Source of the DNA: Mesorhabditis belari
Lineage: Eukaryota > Nematoda > Chromadorea > Rhabditida > Rhabditidae
Assembly: GCA_958450365.1 (NCBI GenBank)
Contig: CAUEEP010000266.1
Coordinates: 204,001-268,000 of the forward strand
Direction: 5' to 3'
Length of the DNA: 64,000 bases
Shown: positions 11,801-22,600 of the stretch, piece after piece
Numbering within the stretch: position 1 is the first letter of the stretch
Layout: each line of letters starts with the position of its first letter
Program-made: the position numbers and the translations under genes
Notes under the pieces: generated by a model
Databases searched by the model: none
What the model saw: only the letters and a program-made list of their open reading frames with translations
Told to the model about the DNA's origin: nothing

Positions 11801-14800
11801 CGAATTCTCCTCGTAGAGTATCGAGCGACATCTTTACCTGTAATTAATAACTGTATCATATTCACAAATTAAAATTAAGTAAATAGAGTTAAAGTTTCAA
11901 TAATTGCGTTAAAAACTAAGCATCATAAACTAGCAGATCAATTCAGCAAAAGAGATCGAATCACATTTTATACAACTAAACAAGCTAAATAAATTAGGCA
12001 ACACATAAAAGTCATCGTTTAAATAAATTCCTTTTTACTGAATCCTTTGTTTGATCGGCTCGTCGCACATGTATCAATCCTCGTTTCTCCAACTCTTGCG
12101 TGGACGGGAAATCGACTTCCCAGTAATGTTCAGGTGTTGGCGGGAGTGGTTTCTCCACGTAGCGATGCCTCGATATTTGATTCAATCTTTTCTTTCGCTC
12201 TTCCGGACTCAACTCGAGTGCGTTGTAGTAGCCTGAACAGCACGCACAATCTGTTCCATGCATCAATGCTCGGTCCTCTCGCTTTCGTATCACTTGTCCG
12301 TCTCGCAATCCACGTTTCTTCAAAATCTCCGTCCTTTCATTCACTTTTTGCTCGGCTTTACTCTTTGCCCGCTGAGACTCGTCGGATTGCGCCCGTCGTC
12401 TTAAACTTTGACTAGAAATTGACGGCTTAGGTGAGCAAATTTGTTCAAATACAATTTCCGGTGACGGAGATCGTAATTTTCTCGGTAAAGAATCTCCTCG
12501 AATCTTCAAATCCTGCTGATACGTTGGTGGTGGGGTGGGCAGAAAGGAGAGATTCGTTTCACCGGCAACTTCCTTTCGTATCGGTGATATCATCACAAAA
12601 GGGTCACCACTTATTGTCAACTGCGGCCGATTTGGTGTTGATGAGAGTGGAGGAAGAGAGCGATCCATTGAAACGTCAGGGATTCCCAATAAAATCTCCT
12701 CGTTCTCGTCGGCGAATAGATCTTGACTCTTGTTCAACGTCGTGTTCTCATTGAGTGCCCTCTTTATTGACGATAATCGGGAAGTTGATGAAAGGTTTTC
12801 GAAAAGATCAGGGCTGCCGAATGAGTGATCGTTTAGATGGATATGTTGTCGTTGAGGCGAGAGAAATAAATCCTCCGATGATACCTAAAGTAGAATTATT
12901 ATTGACAATTTATGAAGTATTTCAAGTTTCAAGAATTATACAGTCGTCAAAAAGTCTTGACCGGTCAGTGTTCACTTTGTCCATAGATCACATCCAAATA
13001 TATTGACCACAAATAGTTTTATGTAGCATTTCCAAAGGTTGTTAAAATTAACGATTTAGCTTTTTTGATATCCTTTGAACTTTGAGTTTTATGATCGAAA
13101 AACCTTATTTGAGCATGATTTTTAAAAATCTGTATTTCAAGAATGAATGGATCCCATTGAAAGCGGTTTCAATTATAATGGCATTGGATCGTCTATTACT
13201 TATTTATTAATTTTGTTCTGGCGAAAATGAAAGGCTACTGGCAGTTTTGAAGCCTTATAGAAAATCTGAGAAAAGGACCTTACCCTCTTATGTAAAAGTA
13301 GCTTGAAAAATTCTATTTAGAGCGATATCGAAAATCTAAGAATATCATCTTAAAGGTCTCACAAAATACTAAAAAAAACTAATTAGGATCGATTTATTTG
13401 AATGCGATCTAACGGGGGAAAAATGAGAAAACATTGACCAGTCAAGACTTTTTTAACGACTTCTAACGACCACGCGCTTCAAAGCTTAAATTCAAATGAT
13501 TTTACCTAGGAACAAATTGCCATATCTTGTTTATCCGTGAATCAATGTTTTTTTAGCTTAATGACTGAAAAATGACATTAAAGCTTATAAATGTATCAAC
13601 AATAAGCATAAGATATAGCAATTTGCGCAAAAACCTTTGCAAAAAGGATAATCATTAAAATCTAACAACTACTTATAAGTAATTTTAAGAGCAATTTATC
13701 AATGGTCTACTAATCTATGTTTACTTGCACTAATCTTTATAATTAAAGAAAGTCCAACCTTGATGAGACTTGTCGTCGAATGGAGTGGCTTTTTGATGGG
13801 AGATCTCGTCACATCAAGCACGGACTCCTCATCATTGTCCATTTAACTAAAAGAAAAACATTAATTTTGAAAAGTAACGTTAAACGAATGAGTAAAATGA
13901 GCATGATGATAGCAAAATCGTCAAATTTTTCAAGTGTTTTAGTCAAAAAAAGAGCTTCAACAGAGTTTTACAACCTAGTTTCACGGAAGCACCGTGTGAA
14001 AAAGTGTAAAAGAAAGCTAAAAACTTGAAAGCTACAAATTTTGCTTTTGCTATAACTTCTATTAGTGAGCATGAGTTTAAATATCGAGAAATGAAATGAA
14101 AAACGGCAAATGGCGCAAATTGGTTGATTGTTATTTGTATTTGCGTGTACTCTACGGGTTATTCTCTTCATAAAAGTGTTAGTTTTAAAATAAAAGTTTG
14201 AAAAAAAATGAAAATGAATTCTCGATTTCTATGGAAATTTTTATAATTTCAGATCTGTCGAGTACAAGAGCGTATGCCGAAAAAGCCGAACTATGTAGAG
14301 ATTCGACGCAAAACATGGAATAAAATCATTGAAAGTTTCGAGTGAGTGCATAAGTATTTGGAGTGATTCTAAAATGTGTACCAGCTTACCGTACTCTAAT
14401 AGAACGCCATAATAAGGGGCGTACAGTCTCGTAGTCTAACTTTGAACGGCCGGTTCTCCGCGCTGTTTTATGCTACAGTGTGCTACCTGGTGTCAAATGA
14501 TAGCCCTTGAAATCTAGTATTTTTTGATACCAAAAGTGTAGTTTGGAAAAATCTAGAAGCTGAGAAAAAAATGATTTTCTAAAAAGAAGTTAGACTACAC
14601 GCGTTCTATTAGAGTTCTATTTAGTACAATGGCGTTCTATTAGAGTTCTATTTACGGTATTTCAGATACCTGACAGCGTGCGCGATCGCTTTATGGAAAG
14701 TGGTGGATTTGGACCGTTTGGAGATGCTGGTGAATTGGAGCTATTTGGCATTACAATTTTCGGATGTTTGCGATGACGAGACACTGATGAAATTAAAGGT

Positions 14801-16567
14801 GAATAGGCTTAAAGCAGGGAGATTTGTAAATTATCGTATCGTCGTACTGTCTTTCATTACCTACAGTGTTTTCTAAAAGGTCGATAATTTGAAAAGCTAA
14901 TCTTTCTTCTAGATCTTGTCCGTTCGACTTTTTGATCTCATTCGATTCACAGTTTGATTCCTCATCGAATGAGATCAATTAAGTTAAGCGGACAATATCT
15001 AAAAGAAGGATTAGCTTTCTAAATTATCCAAGTTTTAAAAAACGCTTTACTGTATAGTAGACTTGTAACAAAAATATCTGTCGGTCCTTTTTTGCCGTTG
15101 TTTTTGTTTTTTTCTCAGCACCAACTATTCGACTTTGACTATTTTGACTATCATTCGATGCAGAAAAAAATTGCGCGTCAAATGATACAGAAATTAACTT
15201 AAAATGTAATATCTAGGCAAAGTTGTTGGCGAAAAACCTAAACCACAACTATTATGGGTGGGGTTTAACAGCTTGCGTCATAACTTTGCATGGATATTAC
15301 ATTTTAAGTTAATTTTGGTATTATTTGATGCGTAATTTTATTCAGCATCGAATGATAGTCAAAATAGCCAAAATCGAAGAGTTGGCGCTGAGAAAAACCT
15401 TACATCGCCAACGGCAAAAAGGACCAGCAGATTTTTTCGTTACAAGTCTACTATAAAGTAATCTTTTCTATTGCAGTAATTTTTAGCTAGCCAAAGACGA
15501 GGTGAGCGAGAATTTATGCGCCACAGTGCTGCTTGAGAATGGGCATTTGGTCGGTGAGCGGGCGGCCACTTTGGAGAGAAATCTCGTCGACACGGCACTC
15601 CGAAAGGGAACATCGATTGCTAGGGTAATTCGATCAGAAGAATATATATTATATATCATATCAGATTTAGATTTTTATCCGATTTAGCCTCAACAATAGT
15701 TTTAACAATTGCTGCGTTGATAAATCATATTTTTGAGAGTTTTTGATGCAATTTGGGGTACATAAAACTAAAACTTAGTACTTTACTTAAAAAAATGGTC
15801 AAATTCCGCAAAAGTTACGGGGTTTTGGTGCGGCTTTTGCTTCTGACCTTGTTTTTGATATAAAAAAAACGATTTAGTGCAAACACACATCAAAAACTGT
15901 CAAAACATGATTAACAATGCAGCAATTGTTAAAACTATTGTCGGAGTCTGAATCGAATAAAAATCTAAATCGAATATAACATAATCCAGAATAAATCATG
16001 AATTCATGGGGGTGGGACAAATGCAACCTTTTTTTGCGCACCCGGACATTTGCGCACCTTTTTCGAGTTTTAAAAATCTCTAAAAGCTAATATTAACCAA
16101 TTTCTATTCAAAAAGTTGTTTTTCTAGGTAATTTTAGGGCGTAGAATTCAAATTTTGACATATCAGAGCTTCTGGAACCAATTTGAAAGACAAAACGGCT
16201 AGATCAAATTACAGAAAATTGTCGATCTTTCTCTTTGTATAACTCCGTCCGTTCGCTTCCACAAGCTCTGATATGTCAAAATTTCGATTCTACGCCCTAA
16301 AATTACCTAGTAAAATAGAAAAACAACTTTTGAATAGAAATTGGTTAATATTAGCTTTTTAGAGCTTTTTTAAAACGCGAAAAAAGGTGCGCTAATGGGC
16401 TAAGTGCGGAAAAAAAGGTGCGCAAATGTCCGGGTGCGCAAAAAAAGGTCGTATTTGTCCCACTCCCTGAATTCTTACTAAATCCTGAGCGTTTGCAGAT
16501 AATGGAGAAATCCAACCCGATCACCGAGTTGCCCACCTCGAAAAAACCGCGAATGGCCGACGGATAA
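5900..16567 (+). CDS. BED zinc-finger protein, 511 aa; hosts com-1 and pfd-6 in an intron
   Basis: Fifteen exons join in one frame: 5900-6001, 7290-7376, 7860-8022, 8521-8579, 8628-8749, 9074-9137, 9177-9293, 9747-9800, 9839-10001, 10271-10344, 10454-10555, 14253-14341, 14666-14798, 15487-15624, 16499-16567. The N-terminus is a BED finger split by an intron: VWIHFEALSDIQARCKYC, then NGSTK joined to GLWTHVSRKHKQEH, giving C-x2-C and H-x4-H ligands. A basic stretch (PKRKRRLKYR) and acidic linkers follow. From about residue 230 a helical domain of about 270 aa begins (GEPVPAFSVSTLIEAF onward) that I do not recognise. The tail is SKKPRMADG. BED domains bind DNA, so a nuclear DNA-binding role is inferred. 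The start follows a TTTATAG acceptor by one base and lies 200 bp after the RNF146-like gene. The 38-nt intron 9801-9838 and the exon 8628-8749 donor are the least certain joints. Confidence 0.8.
6418..6800. repeat. Inverted-repeat element with a CTGT tract, left member of a nested pair
   Basis: GGAAATTCGAAAAAAAAAGC and TACTCGAGCATTTTC at 6419-6480 reappear inverted at 6744-6800 (GAAAATGCTCGAGTA, CGAATTTCC). The interior holds a (CTGT) microsatellite at about 6640-6667. It lies in intron 1 of the BED gene and abuts the next MITE. Confidence 0.75.
6806..7172. repeat. Palindromic MITE, GCGCAAATGTCC family, copy 1
   Basis: A nearly perfect palindrome of about 330 bp. The left arm carries AAAGGTCGTAGAGCTTC and GACACGTCAAAGTTGGGC; the right arm mirrors them. 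The right end is GGTGCGCAAATGTCC followed by TTTGTCCCACTCCC, the same as the ends of the copy at 16009-16467. The left end starts inside that terminal sequence, so copy 1 is truncated where it meets the neighbouring element. Confidence 0.85.
7611..7786. repeat. 9-bp minisatellite (GCCACTAGA) in BED-gene intron 2
   Basis: About 19 nearly perfect copies of GCCACTAGA. Because the unit is three codons long, both strands stay open, but this is a property of the repeat and not a gene. Confidence 0.95.
8100..8485. repeat. 11-bp GAGGCCTTATC array flanked by related short repeats
   Basis: GAGGCCTTATC (sometimes AAGGCTTATC) repeats about seven times at 8150-8235. GATAGTCAAGTCTACT (8128) and GATAGTCAAGCCTACT (8466) flank the cluster in direct orientation. 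GAGATCTCGATAACTATC-type palindromes lie between. All of it sits in intron 3 of the BED gene. Confidence 0.75.
8748..9061. mobile_element. TA-flanked MITE copy A (CCGTAAATAC termini), makes up almost the whole intron
   Basis: The termini are CCGTAAATACTGTAATAG and its complement, flanked by TA on both sides (8746-8747, 9062-9063). Inside is a 16-bp-stem hairpin GGTATCAAAAAATAGC / GCTATTTTTTGATACC shared with copies B, C and D. The right terminal 50 bp is duplicated in tandem (GACTGTACGAGAGGGGT twice). The TA target and inverted ends fit a Tc1/mariner-superfamily MITE. It has no coding capacity. The donor of exon 8628-8749 falls inside its first bases. Confidence 0.9.
10768..11831 (-). CDS. pfd-6: Prefoldin subunit 6, 126 aa
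   Basis: This is a beta-type subunit of the hexameric cytosolic prefoldin chaperone, which passes unfolded actin and tubulin to CCT. Five exons read on the minus strand: 11765-11831, 11567-11637, 11462-11524, 11359-11420 and 10768-10885. They join in one frame to 126 aa, the normal family length. Recognisable blocks are LEKDREKYVANRQTLESQL, VKEELDLLGDESKVFKLIG, VLVKVELAEARSQVEKRLE and a C-terminal coiled-coil helix (KTKNKQKKLSEMQEQIQKAF). The start at 11831 follows an ATTACAG acceptor by six bases. The gene lies 180 bp downstream of com-1 on the same strand, inside an intron of the opposite-strand BED gene. Co-transcription with com-1 is inferred from spacing. Confidence 0.93.
12012..13842 (-). 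CDS. com-1: COM-1, CtIP/Sae2-family DNA-end resection factor, 318 aa
   Basis: This is the orthologue of CtIP/Sae2, which with MRE11-RAD50 starts resection of double-strand breaks and is needed in meiosis. There are two exons, 13759-13842 (starts MDNDEESVLDVTRSPIKKPL) and 12012-12884, joining at phase 0. The C-terminal Sae2 domain is clear: DCACCSGYYNALELSPEERK, ISRHRYVEKPLPPTPEHYW and EVDFPSTQELEKRGL. It contains the CxxC pair, the RHR motif and the PPTPEHYW segment, whose TP site matches the CDK site before the WEVxFPS block of vertebrate CtIP. The middle is rich in SP/TP sites and predicted to be disordered. The N-terminal tetramerisation helix typical of CtIP is not evident, so the protein is short for the family. 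The start lies five bases after a TTTTAG acceptor. It is likely first in a pair with pfd-6. Confidence 0.92.
12947..13470. repeat. MITE-like element with about 30-bp inverted ends in the com-1 intron
   Basis: The left end CAGTCGTCAAAAAGTCTTGA at 12951 matches the complement of TCAAGACTTTTTTAACGACT at about 13442, continuing into GACCGGTCA / TGACCAGTCA. The interior of about 460 bp is AT-rich and non-coding. A second short inverted pair (AAATTGCCATATCTTG and its mirror) lies just outside at 13516-13625. Confidence 0.75.
14389..14657. mobile_element. TA-flanked MITE copy E (divergent), ends 8 bases before an exon
   Basis: TTACCGTACTCTAATAG at the left and CTATTTACGGTA at the right, with TA at both edges. 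The interior keeps GGTGTCAAATGATAGC, a drifted form of the family hairpin. The right terminal segment is duplicated (GCGTTCTATTAGAGTTCTATTT twice). After the element only TATTTCAG (14658-14665) separates it from BED-gene exon 14666-14798. Confidence 0.75.
14876..15015. repeat. Short palindrome in a BED-gene intron
   Basis: AGCTAATCTTTCTTCTAGAT and TTTGATCTCATTCGAT at 14897-14945 are mirrored by ATCGAATGAGATCAATTAAG and AAAGAAGGATTAGCTTTC at 14967-15020. The loop is only about 20 bases, so the transcript would fold into a long hairpin. Confidence 0.75.
15055..15453. repeat. Palindromic foldback MITE
   Basis: TAGTAGACTTGTAACAAAAA at 15056 is mirrored at 15434-15453 (TTCGTTACAAGTCTACTATA). Pairing continues through AAGGACC..., TCGAATGATAGTCAAAATAG and TAACTTAAAATGTAATATC. 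The central loop of about 80 bases is unpaired. Confidence 0.85.
15630..15990. repeat. Palindromic foldback element in the penultimate BED-gene intron
   Basis: TCAGATTTAGATTTTTATC and CAATAGTTTTAACAATTGCT at 15660-15715 are mirrored by AGCAATTGTTAAAACTATTG and ATAAAAATCTAAATCGA near 15920-15975. It starts six bases after the exon 15487-15624 donor. Confidence 0.8.
16009..16467. repeat. Palindromic MITE, GCGCAAATGTCC family, copy 2
   Basis: The left end is GGGTGGGACAAATGCAACC then GCGCACCCGGACATTTGCGC; the right end is its complement with TTTGTCCCACTCCC. The body arms (AGCTAATATTAACCAATTTC and mirror) enclose a short loop at 16190-16250. This copy is complete and defines the ends of the family seen truncated at 6806-7172. 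It ends 32 bases before the last BED-gene exon. Confidence 0.85.
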
Positions 16568-16661
16568 ATTGTGTTTTACCTCTTTATTACAAATAAACTT
16601 TTGCACAAGAAAAAAACGGTCATGAAACCAGACTTGAATCCAGAGAAACGAATCTTTTATC

Positions 16662-19600
16662 TCAATCCTCTCTCATCCCGACCTCGAGAATGCCAGTTTG
16701 ACTTTGACTTGATGCCGGAACTTCTCCGCTGAACACGATCAGATCGTCCACTGATACCTAAAATTGTTTAAATTATACTGTTTTCCTCAAAATATTTGCT
16801 AAAAGATACAAAACAGAAAAGAAACGACCGAAAATCTCGAAAAATAATATTCCCAAATGCCTATAATCCCGAAAAACATAATCTCAAATAATCAAAATCG
16901 CGAAAAAGTGTTAAAAAATATAGAAGCGCCTTGATTATTCTTTGATTTTTACATGCTTTTATGCATTTTTCAAAATGTTTAGTGTTTTTCTAGTGTAAAA
17001 AAGCTCAAGGAATACAAAGAAAGTGATTTCAGAATTATTCAAATAGGTTTAGACGGTCAAAAACAGCAAAAACTCTTGAAATTTTCGGACTTGAAAACGG
17101 TTTTTGCTGTTTTTCACCTACTAAACCTATTCGAATACCTCAAAAAACGCCTTTTTCATGTTTCTCGAGCTTTTTTACGCTAGAAAATATAAAAACATGC
17201 ATAAAAACAATAAAAAGCATATAAAAATCAAAGCATAATCTAGACGCCCTTTAATTTGGTCATTCAGGATTTTTCTATGCCCGCTTTTGATCTAGCTACG
17301 GTCTTGTTGGTACTTTTCCAATATCGGGGGAGCGCAAGGAAAATCGGGGGAGCAAATTTTGCCCCTTCGAAAAATGCATTTCCGGGACCGTATTTTAACT
17401 CCAACTTTTTTTTAAAACTTTAACGACGATGCGCTTCTCCGATATTTGTGCGTCAAGAAATCGACGACAATCGATTATTTCGTCACCAAAGGAGTCATCC
17501 AGTCGTGGATTTGCAAATGTGGCGAATCGATGAAAGTCCGCTCAAAGGGAAAAGATCTATTTCGCTGGGTATGTGACACTTGCGCACGGCGAAAGGTCCC
17601 CAAGCATTCAAGAGAAATTCGAGTCGATAACTTTTTGCAACAAAGCAAGCTCCGGTTCGTCACAATTTTAAATAGGACATATGTAGCCAAAATTTGCTCC
17701 CCCGATAGTCCTTCCGCCACGACCAAAATATTTAAACAGCTGAATATCTTTACATTTGAAGGGAAACTGCCACCAAATCATTTAATGAGCTGAATATCTT
17801 TACTTTTGAAGGGAAATTGCCACCAAATCATTCAATGGGCTGAATATCTTTAAAAGCAGTCATATTTAACTCGGCGCTCGTCATTTTTTGCAATAATTTT
17901 CGTTAAAAGTACGGTAAATTTGTAGAGATAAGGAACCAAATTTAGAGAAATAAGGAACCAAATTTAGAGAGATAAGGAACCAAATTCAGAGAGATAAAGT
18001 TTTCGTTTTAAAAAACGCATAACTCGTGAGAAACACTCTAGTTACGGAAGCTGGTCAAAACCGCACCGTGTATCTAGTTACGGTCTTGTCTGGCACCTTT
18101 TGAAGCAACCCTTTGCACCAACTTACCGAAATATGTCGAACACCCCTCTCGGGAGTTTTCCGATAGTTATAGATGACGATCTTCGAGACAAAAGTCGGCT
18201 CATCGAAAATGAAAAAGATGCGGGCACATCGATTGGGCAGAAGTGGGGTCAGCCACATGTTTTCTGGTCTGAAATTCGTTGTTTTTGTTAGCAATACTTG
18301 CGATTTCAGTATCAAATCTAAAGGTAACTTTCGACAATTATCCACCTTTTAGAAAAAGTACTTACAAGAAACGAATTATTGCATCTAGAGTACCCGAATT
18401 GCCACTCACCTATCCATATCATTTTGCCCATTGATCAGATTATCGCTCGTTCTCGGATCTCCCTCAACCATCGGGAGGATGTTGATCGACTCCGGGAAAG
18501 CGGCTAGATCTGAAAATTTAAGTAATTAGGATAGCTGGATAGCTGGATAGCTAGATAGCTAGATAGATAGCTAGATAGATAGATAGATAGATAGATAACT
18601 AGATAACTAGATAACTAGATAGCTAGATAACTAGATAACTAGATAACTAGATAACTAGATAGCTAGATAGCTAGAGAGCTAGAGAGCTAGATAACTAGAT
18701 AGCTAGATAGCTAGATAGCTAGAGAGCTAGAGAGCTAGATAACTAGATAACTAGATAACTAGATAACTAGATAACTAGATAACTAGATAACTAGATATTT
18801 TATGTATGCAGAGATTTTCAAATCTAGCTTACTATGTGGTTTTAACTTGAACGATCGATCCTTTCGATCTCTCAACTCGATCCCATTCAATCCAATGTAG
18901 AACTCGTCACCCCAAGTGGATAAGAGACGAAGTTGAAAGATAACTAAAATTGATAAATATCGAAATATCGAAATATCATAATATCATAAAATTTCGATCT
19001 AATCGTAAATAATCAAAGTAAATACGGTTTTTCAAATTCTTACATCCATCAATTGAATGAGTGAGCGGGCGTTGAATGGCTGAACGAGTGGAGAGAAATC
19101 TCGTGAACGGGACATCTTGCACAAAATCGAAGAAGACAAAGCCTGGATTTCTTTTACACTACAAATTCCCCCAAATACATTATTACATGTATTGCACAAG
19201 TTTGACAATATTTTAGGCTTTTTCCCATTGCAAGCACTGGGCTAGGTTTTTCCTTTGCTGTAACGGATCAGTTTGGGTTTATGAATTCTTGGTAATCATT
19301 CAAATTAGCTAATCTTATGGTATTGTCAATAGCTGAGCTACATGCTTTTGGTAAAGTACGGGAAAGTACGGGGAAAGTACGGGAAAGTACGGGGAAAGTA
19401 CGGGAAAGTACGGGAAAGTTACGAGAAAGTATCTAGTAATAGAAAGTTATCAAGAGAAAAAGTCAGATCAGTTCTATTGGGTTGGTGAATTGAAAACTGC
19501 CGGCTATTTCGCGGGACTCGCAGATAAAAAACAACAGCATTGAACCAGCTGAAAGGGGGTTTGGTTACTTCAACATTTCCTCAAATTATTGGGAAAAAAA

Positions 19601-22600
19601 TTATGCTTCCAGCTTTTTATTTTTTGGTATTTTTCTTCACTTCTTCTATCTCAACAATCTGCCACCGGGACATATTCGTCATGTCATGCTTCATGAGTTC
19701 CTACAAGAGCACAGTGCAGGCTTGGCAGCTGAGCCTTCTGTTAACAACTAGCTGAGCCTGATAGTGACAACTAGCTGAGCCTTCTAGTGACAACAAGCTG
19801 AGCCTTCTATTGACAACTAGCTGAGTCTTCTAGTGACAACTAGCTGAGCCTTCTAGTGACAACAAGCTGAACCTTCTGTTGACAACAAGCCTACCCGGTG
19901 CTTTCCTCAACAAAGCACTGCCCACGACGAGCTTCGAGTTCACGTGTATTCTCGCCTCTCTTACACCGGCGTATGAAAGTTCAGGAGATGCGTTGTAATT
20001 CCAAAAAGAGATGCCTAGAATGATCTTTGAATTGTTCTTGACCACTAAAACAAACCAGCAATTGTTTGTGGTTGTGTGAAATTGAGGGTGATCGTGGGTG
20101 GATGATTTCCATCAAACGCACTCAACCACATCTCGGAGCGAAGGCGGGTTAGATTTCGGCCATTCACTAGTCTGCAATAGTTGCAATAGATTCAGCTGAA
20201 GAATACAGTGCACTAGAAGGGATACGTTTACAGCACAAAGTACATCTAGAAATTAAGTTTATTTTCTGTTTTATTTTACCGATCAACGCCCGCTTCTCCA
20301 TTGATTACCGAGATTTGCGCATCACTCAAATCAATCGCTTCACTGTTGCTACCGAGGATCTAAAAGTATCTACGAGTCTACCAAGGATTCTACTGAGGAC
20401 TCTGCTGAGGACTCTGCTGAGGATTCTACTAAGGATTCTACTAAGGATTCTGCTAAGGATTCTGCTAAGGATTCTACTGAGGATCAACCAAGGATTCTCC
20501 TCCGTTTTCTAAAACGTGTCCTCTTTCCAACTATTGTAAAACTTGTCTCAGAAAATGGATTGACTCACTTCAATCCCCGTCAACCCAATCGAATCCGGAC
20601 TTCCCCAATTTGAGAGTAATTCAATGTGAAGAACTAAAGAGAACTAGGATTTAAATTACTAAGACTTTCCTGTACCTTTAGCTTTAATTTGAGAAATTGT
20701 TGTCGATGCCATTGTTGAAAGCTTTTCTTGATTCGATGAAATCTTTGTTGTTTCTCTTGATGTCTCCAACAATTCCCCAGTTGTCGGCCGATATGGCGTG
20801 AATTGGACCATTGATGTTTCAGTGATTTCTAGAAATGAATTTCAATTCATATTTCAGGGAATTTATGGTTCTTTCCCTTTTTATGGTTCTTTCCATTTTT
20901 ATGGTTCTTTCCCCGTGGTCTTCTAAAAGTTTTCGAGGAAACGAAAGGCTTCGCACGCCTGGCATTTCCTCAGACACACACATGTTTATGAAGCTGACCA
21001 ATACAGCCAAGCCAAGACAGCCAAGCCAAGACAGCCAAGCCAAGACAGCCAAGCCAAGACAGCCAAGCCAAGACAGCCAAGCCAAGACAGCCAAGCCAAT
21101 ACAGCCAAGCGTTTGAGCAGTAACGGTGCCAACAGATAGCTATCATGCGGCCGGTTAAGCCAGTTTTGGATGTATGGATATTTGTGAAGCTTCTTGTGCC
21201 AACTTGACGATATCCTCTTGAGGAATTGCAATGTCGCTCAACGTTTGGCCCCGGCAAAAACGAAAGCAAGAATACAATTGCTCACAGATGGGAGTTTTAT
21301 CGAGGGCTTTGCTGAGACGATGTTGTTGAGTCACTTCATCAACTTCTTAGGGGTCCAGAAAATTAGTGGAGATAGATGAGAGAAAGCTTTTCAAAGCAAA
21401 ACATGCTAGGGGTAGAATGCTCAATCAGAACTACGACTTGGTTTTTGGCCTAGTATTCTTTTGCACTTAATTATCAAGGCAATTGAATAGATCGATCGTC
21501 AAGAATGGTCGATCGTTAAGAATGGTCGATTGTCAAGCATGGTCGATCGTTAAGAATGGTCGATTGTCAAGAATGGCCTCTTTCACCGTCACTAAAAGGA
21601 AGGCTGTCACTTTGCTTTCCTTTATCCACCAAACTGTTTTTAAGTGCACTGATTACTGATTAGGTAGAAAAATAACATTACTGATTGGGTAGAAAAATTA
21701 TTTCTAACGAATGGAGAGCCTATGGGGCTAATCAAGCTACTCCAGCAGCAATTCAGCTACTTCAGCAGCAATACGACCATAGTTCTCATCACAGGCTCCA
21801 GTTTATCGACCGAAATACTCCCACTATGCATACACAAAAAGTATAACGAAATCTTTGAAACTCAAGCTCGATAATTACAAGCGACGTGGGGCGCGATGAA
21901 GGCTTCAAGTTCACTATTTGCGTGGAACAGCAAAAGATTGACTTTCAACTTATTTGTTTATTATGTTTAGGAGAGCAATAGAGAAGGGTCAACTCTGACA
22001 GAAGGCCTCTAAACTTTTAAAAGACCTCTACCCTTTTAAAAGACCACTAAACTTTTAAAAGACCACTAAACTTTTAAAAGACCACTAAACTTTTAAAAGA
22101 CCACTAAACTTTTAAAAGACCACTAAACTTTTAAAAGACCACTAAACTTTTAAAAGACCACTAAACTTTTAAAAGACCACTAAACTTTTAAAAGACCACT
22201 AAACTTTTAAAAGACCACTAAACTTTTAAAAGACCTCTAAACTTTTAAAAGAGCTCTAAACTTTTAAAAGACCATCAAGCTTTTAAAAGACCATCAAGCC
22301 TTTCAAAAGACCTCTAAACTTTCAAAAGACCTCTAAACTTTTAAAAGACCATGATTCAGGGAAAGAGCCATATTTATAAAGGAAATAAACTCTAACCAAC
22401 ACAGAATTTTCAACATTCTAAAGATCTTCATTTTGAATTCAAACCATTTTGCGTGCGCACATCCATGGTGCTTGTGGCGAAATCGAAGTCATGAATGAGA
22501 CAGAGATCATTGTGAGCGATCGCCTCGAGAATCGACTCATCGGTGGTGAAAAGCACTGTCTAAAGCGATTTAATAGAAACATTTTTACGCCATTTTTAGT

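Noticed and set aside
17446..17793. Host gene encoding a 115-aa zinc-ribbon protein
   Set aside because: The frame is flanked by inverted termini and matches the N-terminus of ISXO2/Merlin transposases, so it is better explained as a transposon fragment.
20819..21269. Minus-strand frames with LAWLSWLGCLG repeats, resembling a membrane protein
   Set aside because: They arise from the 14-bp ACAGCCAAGCCAAG array and the adjacent transposase fragment.
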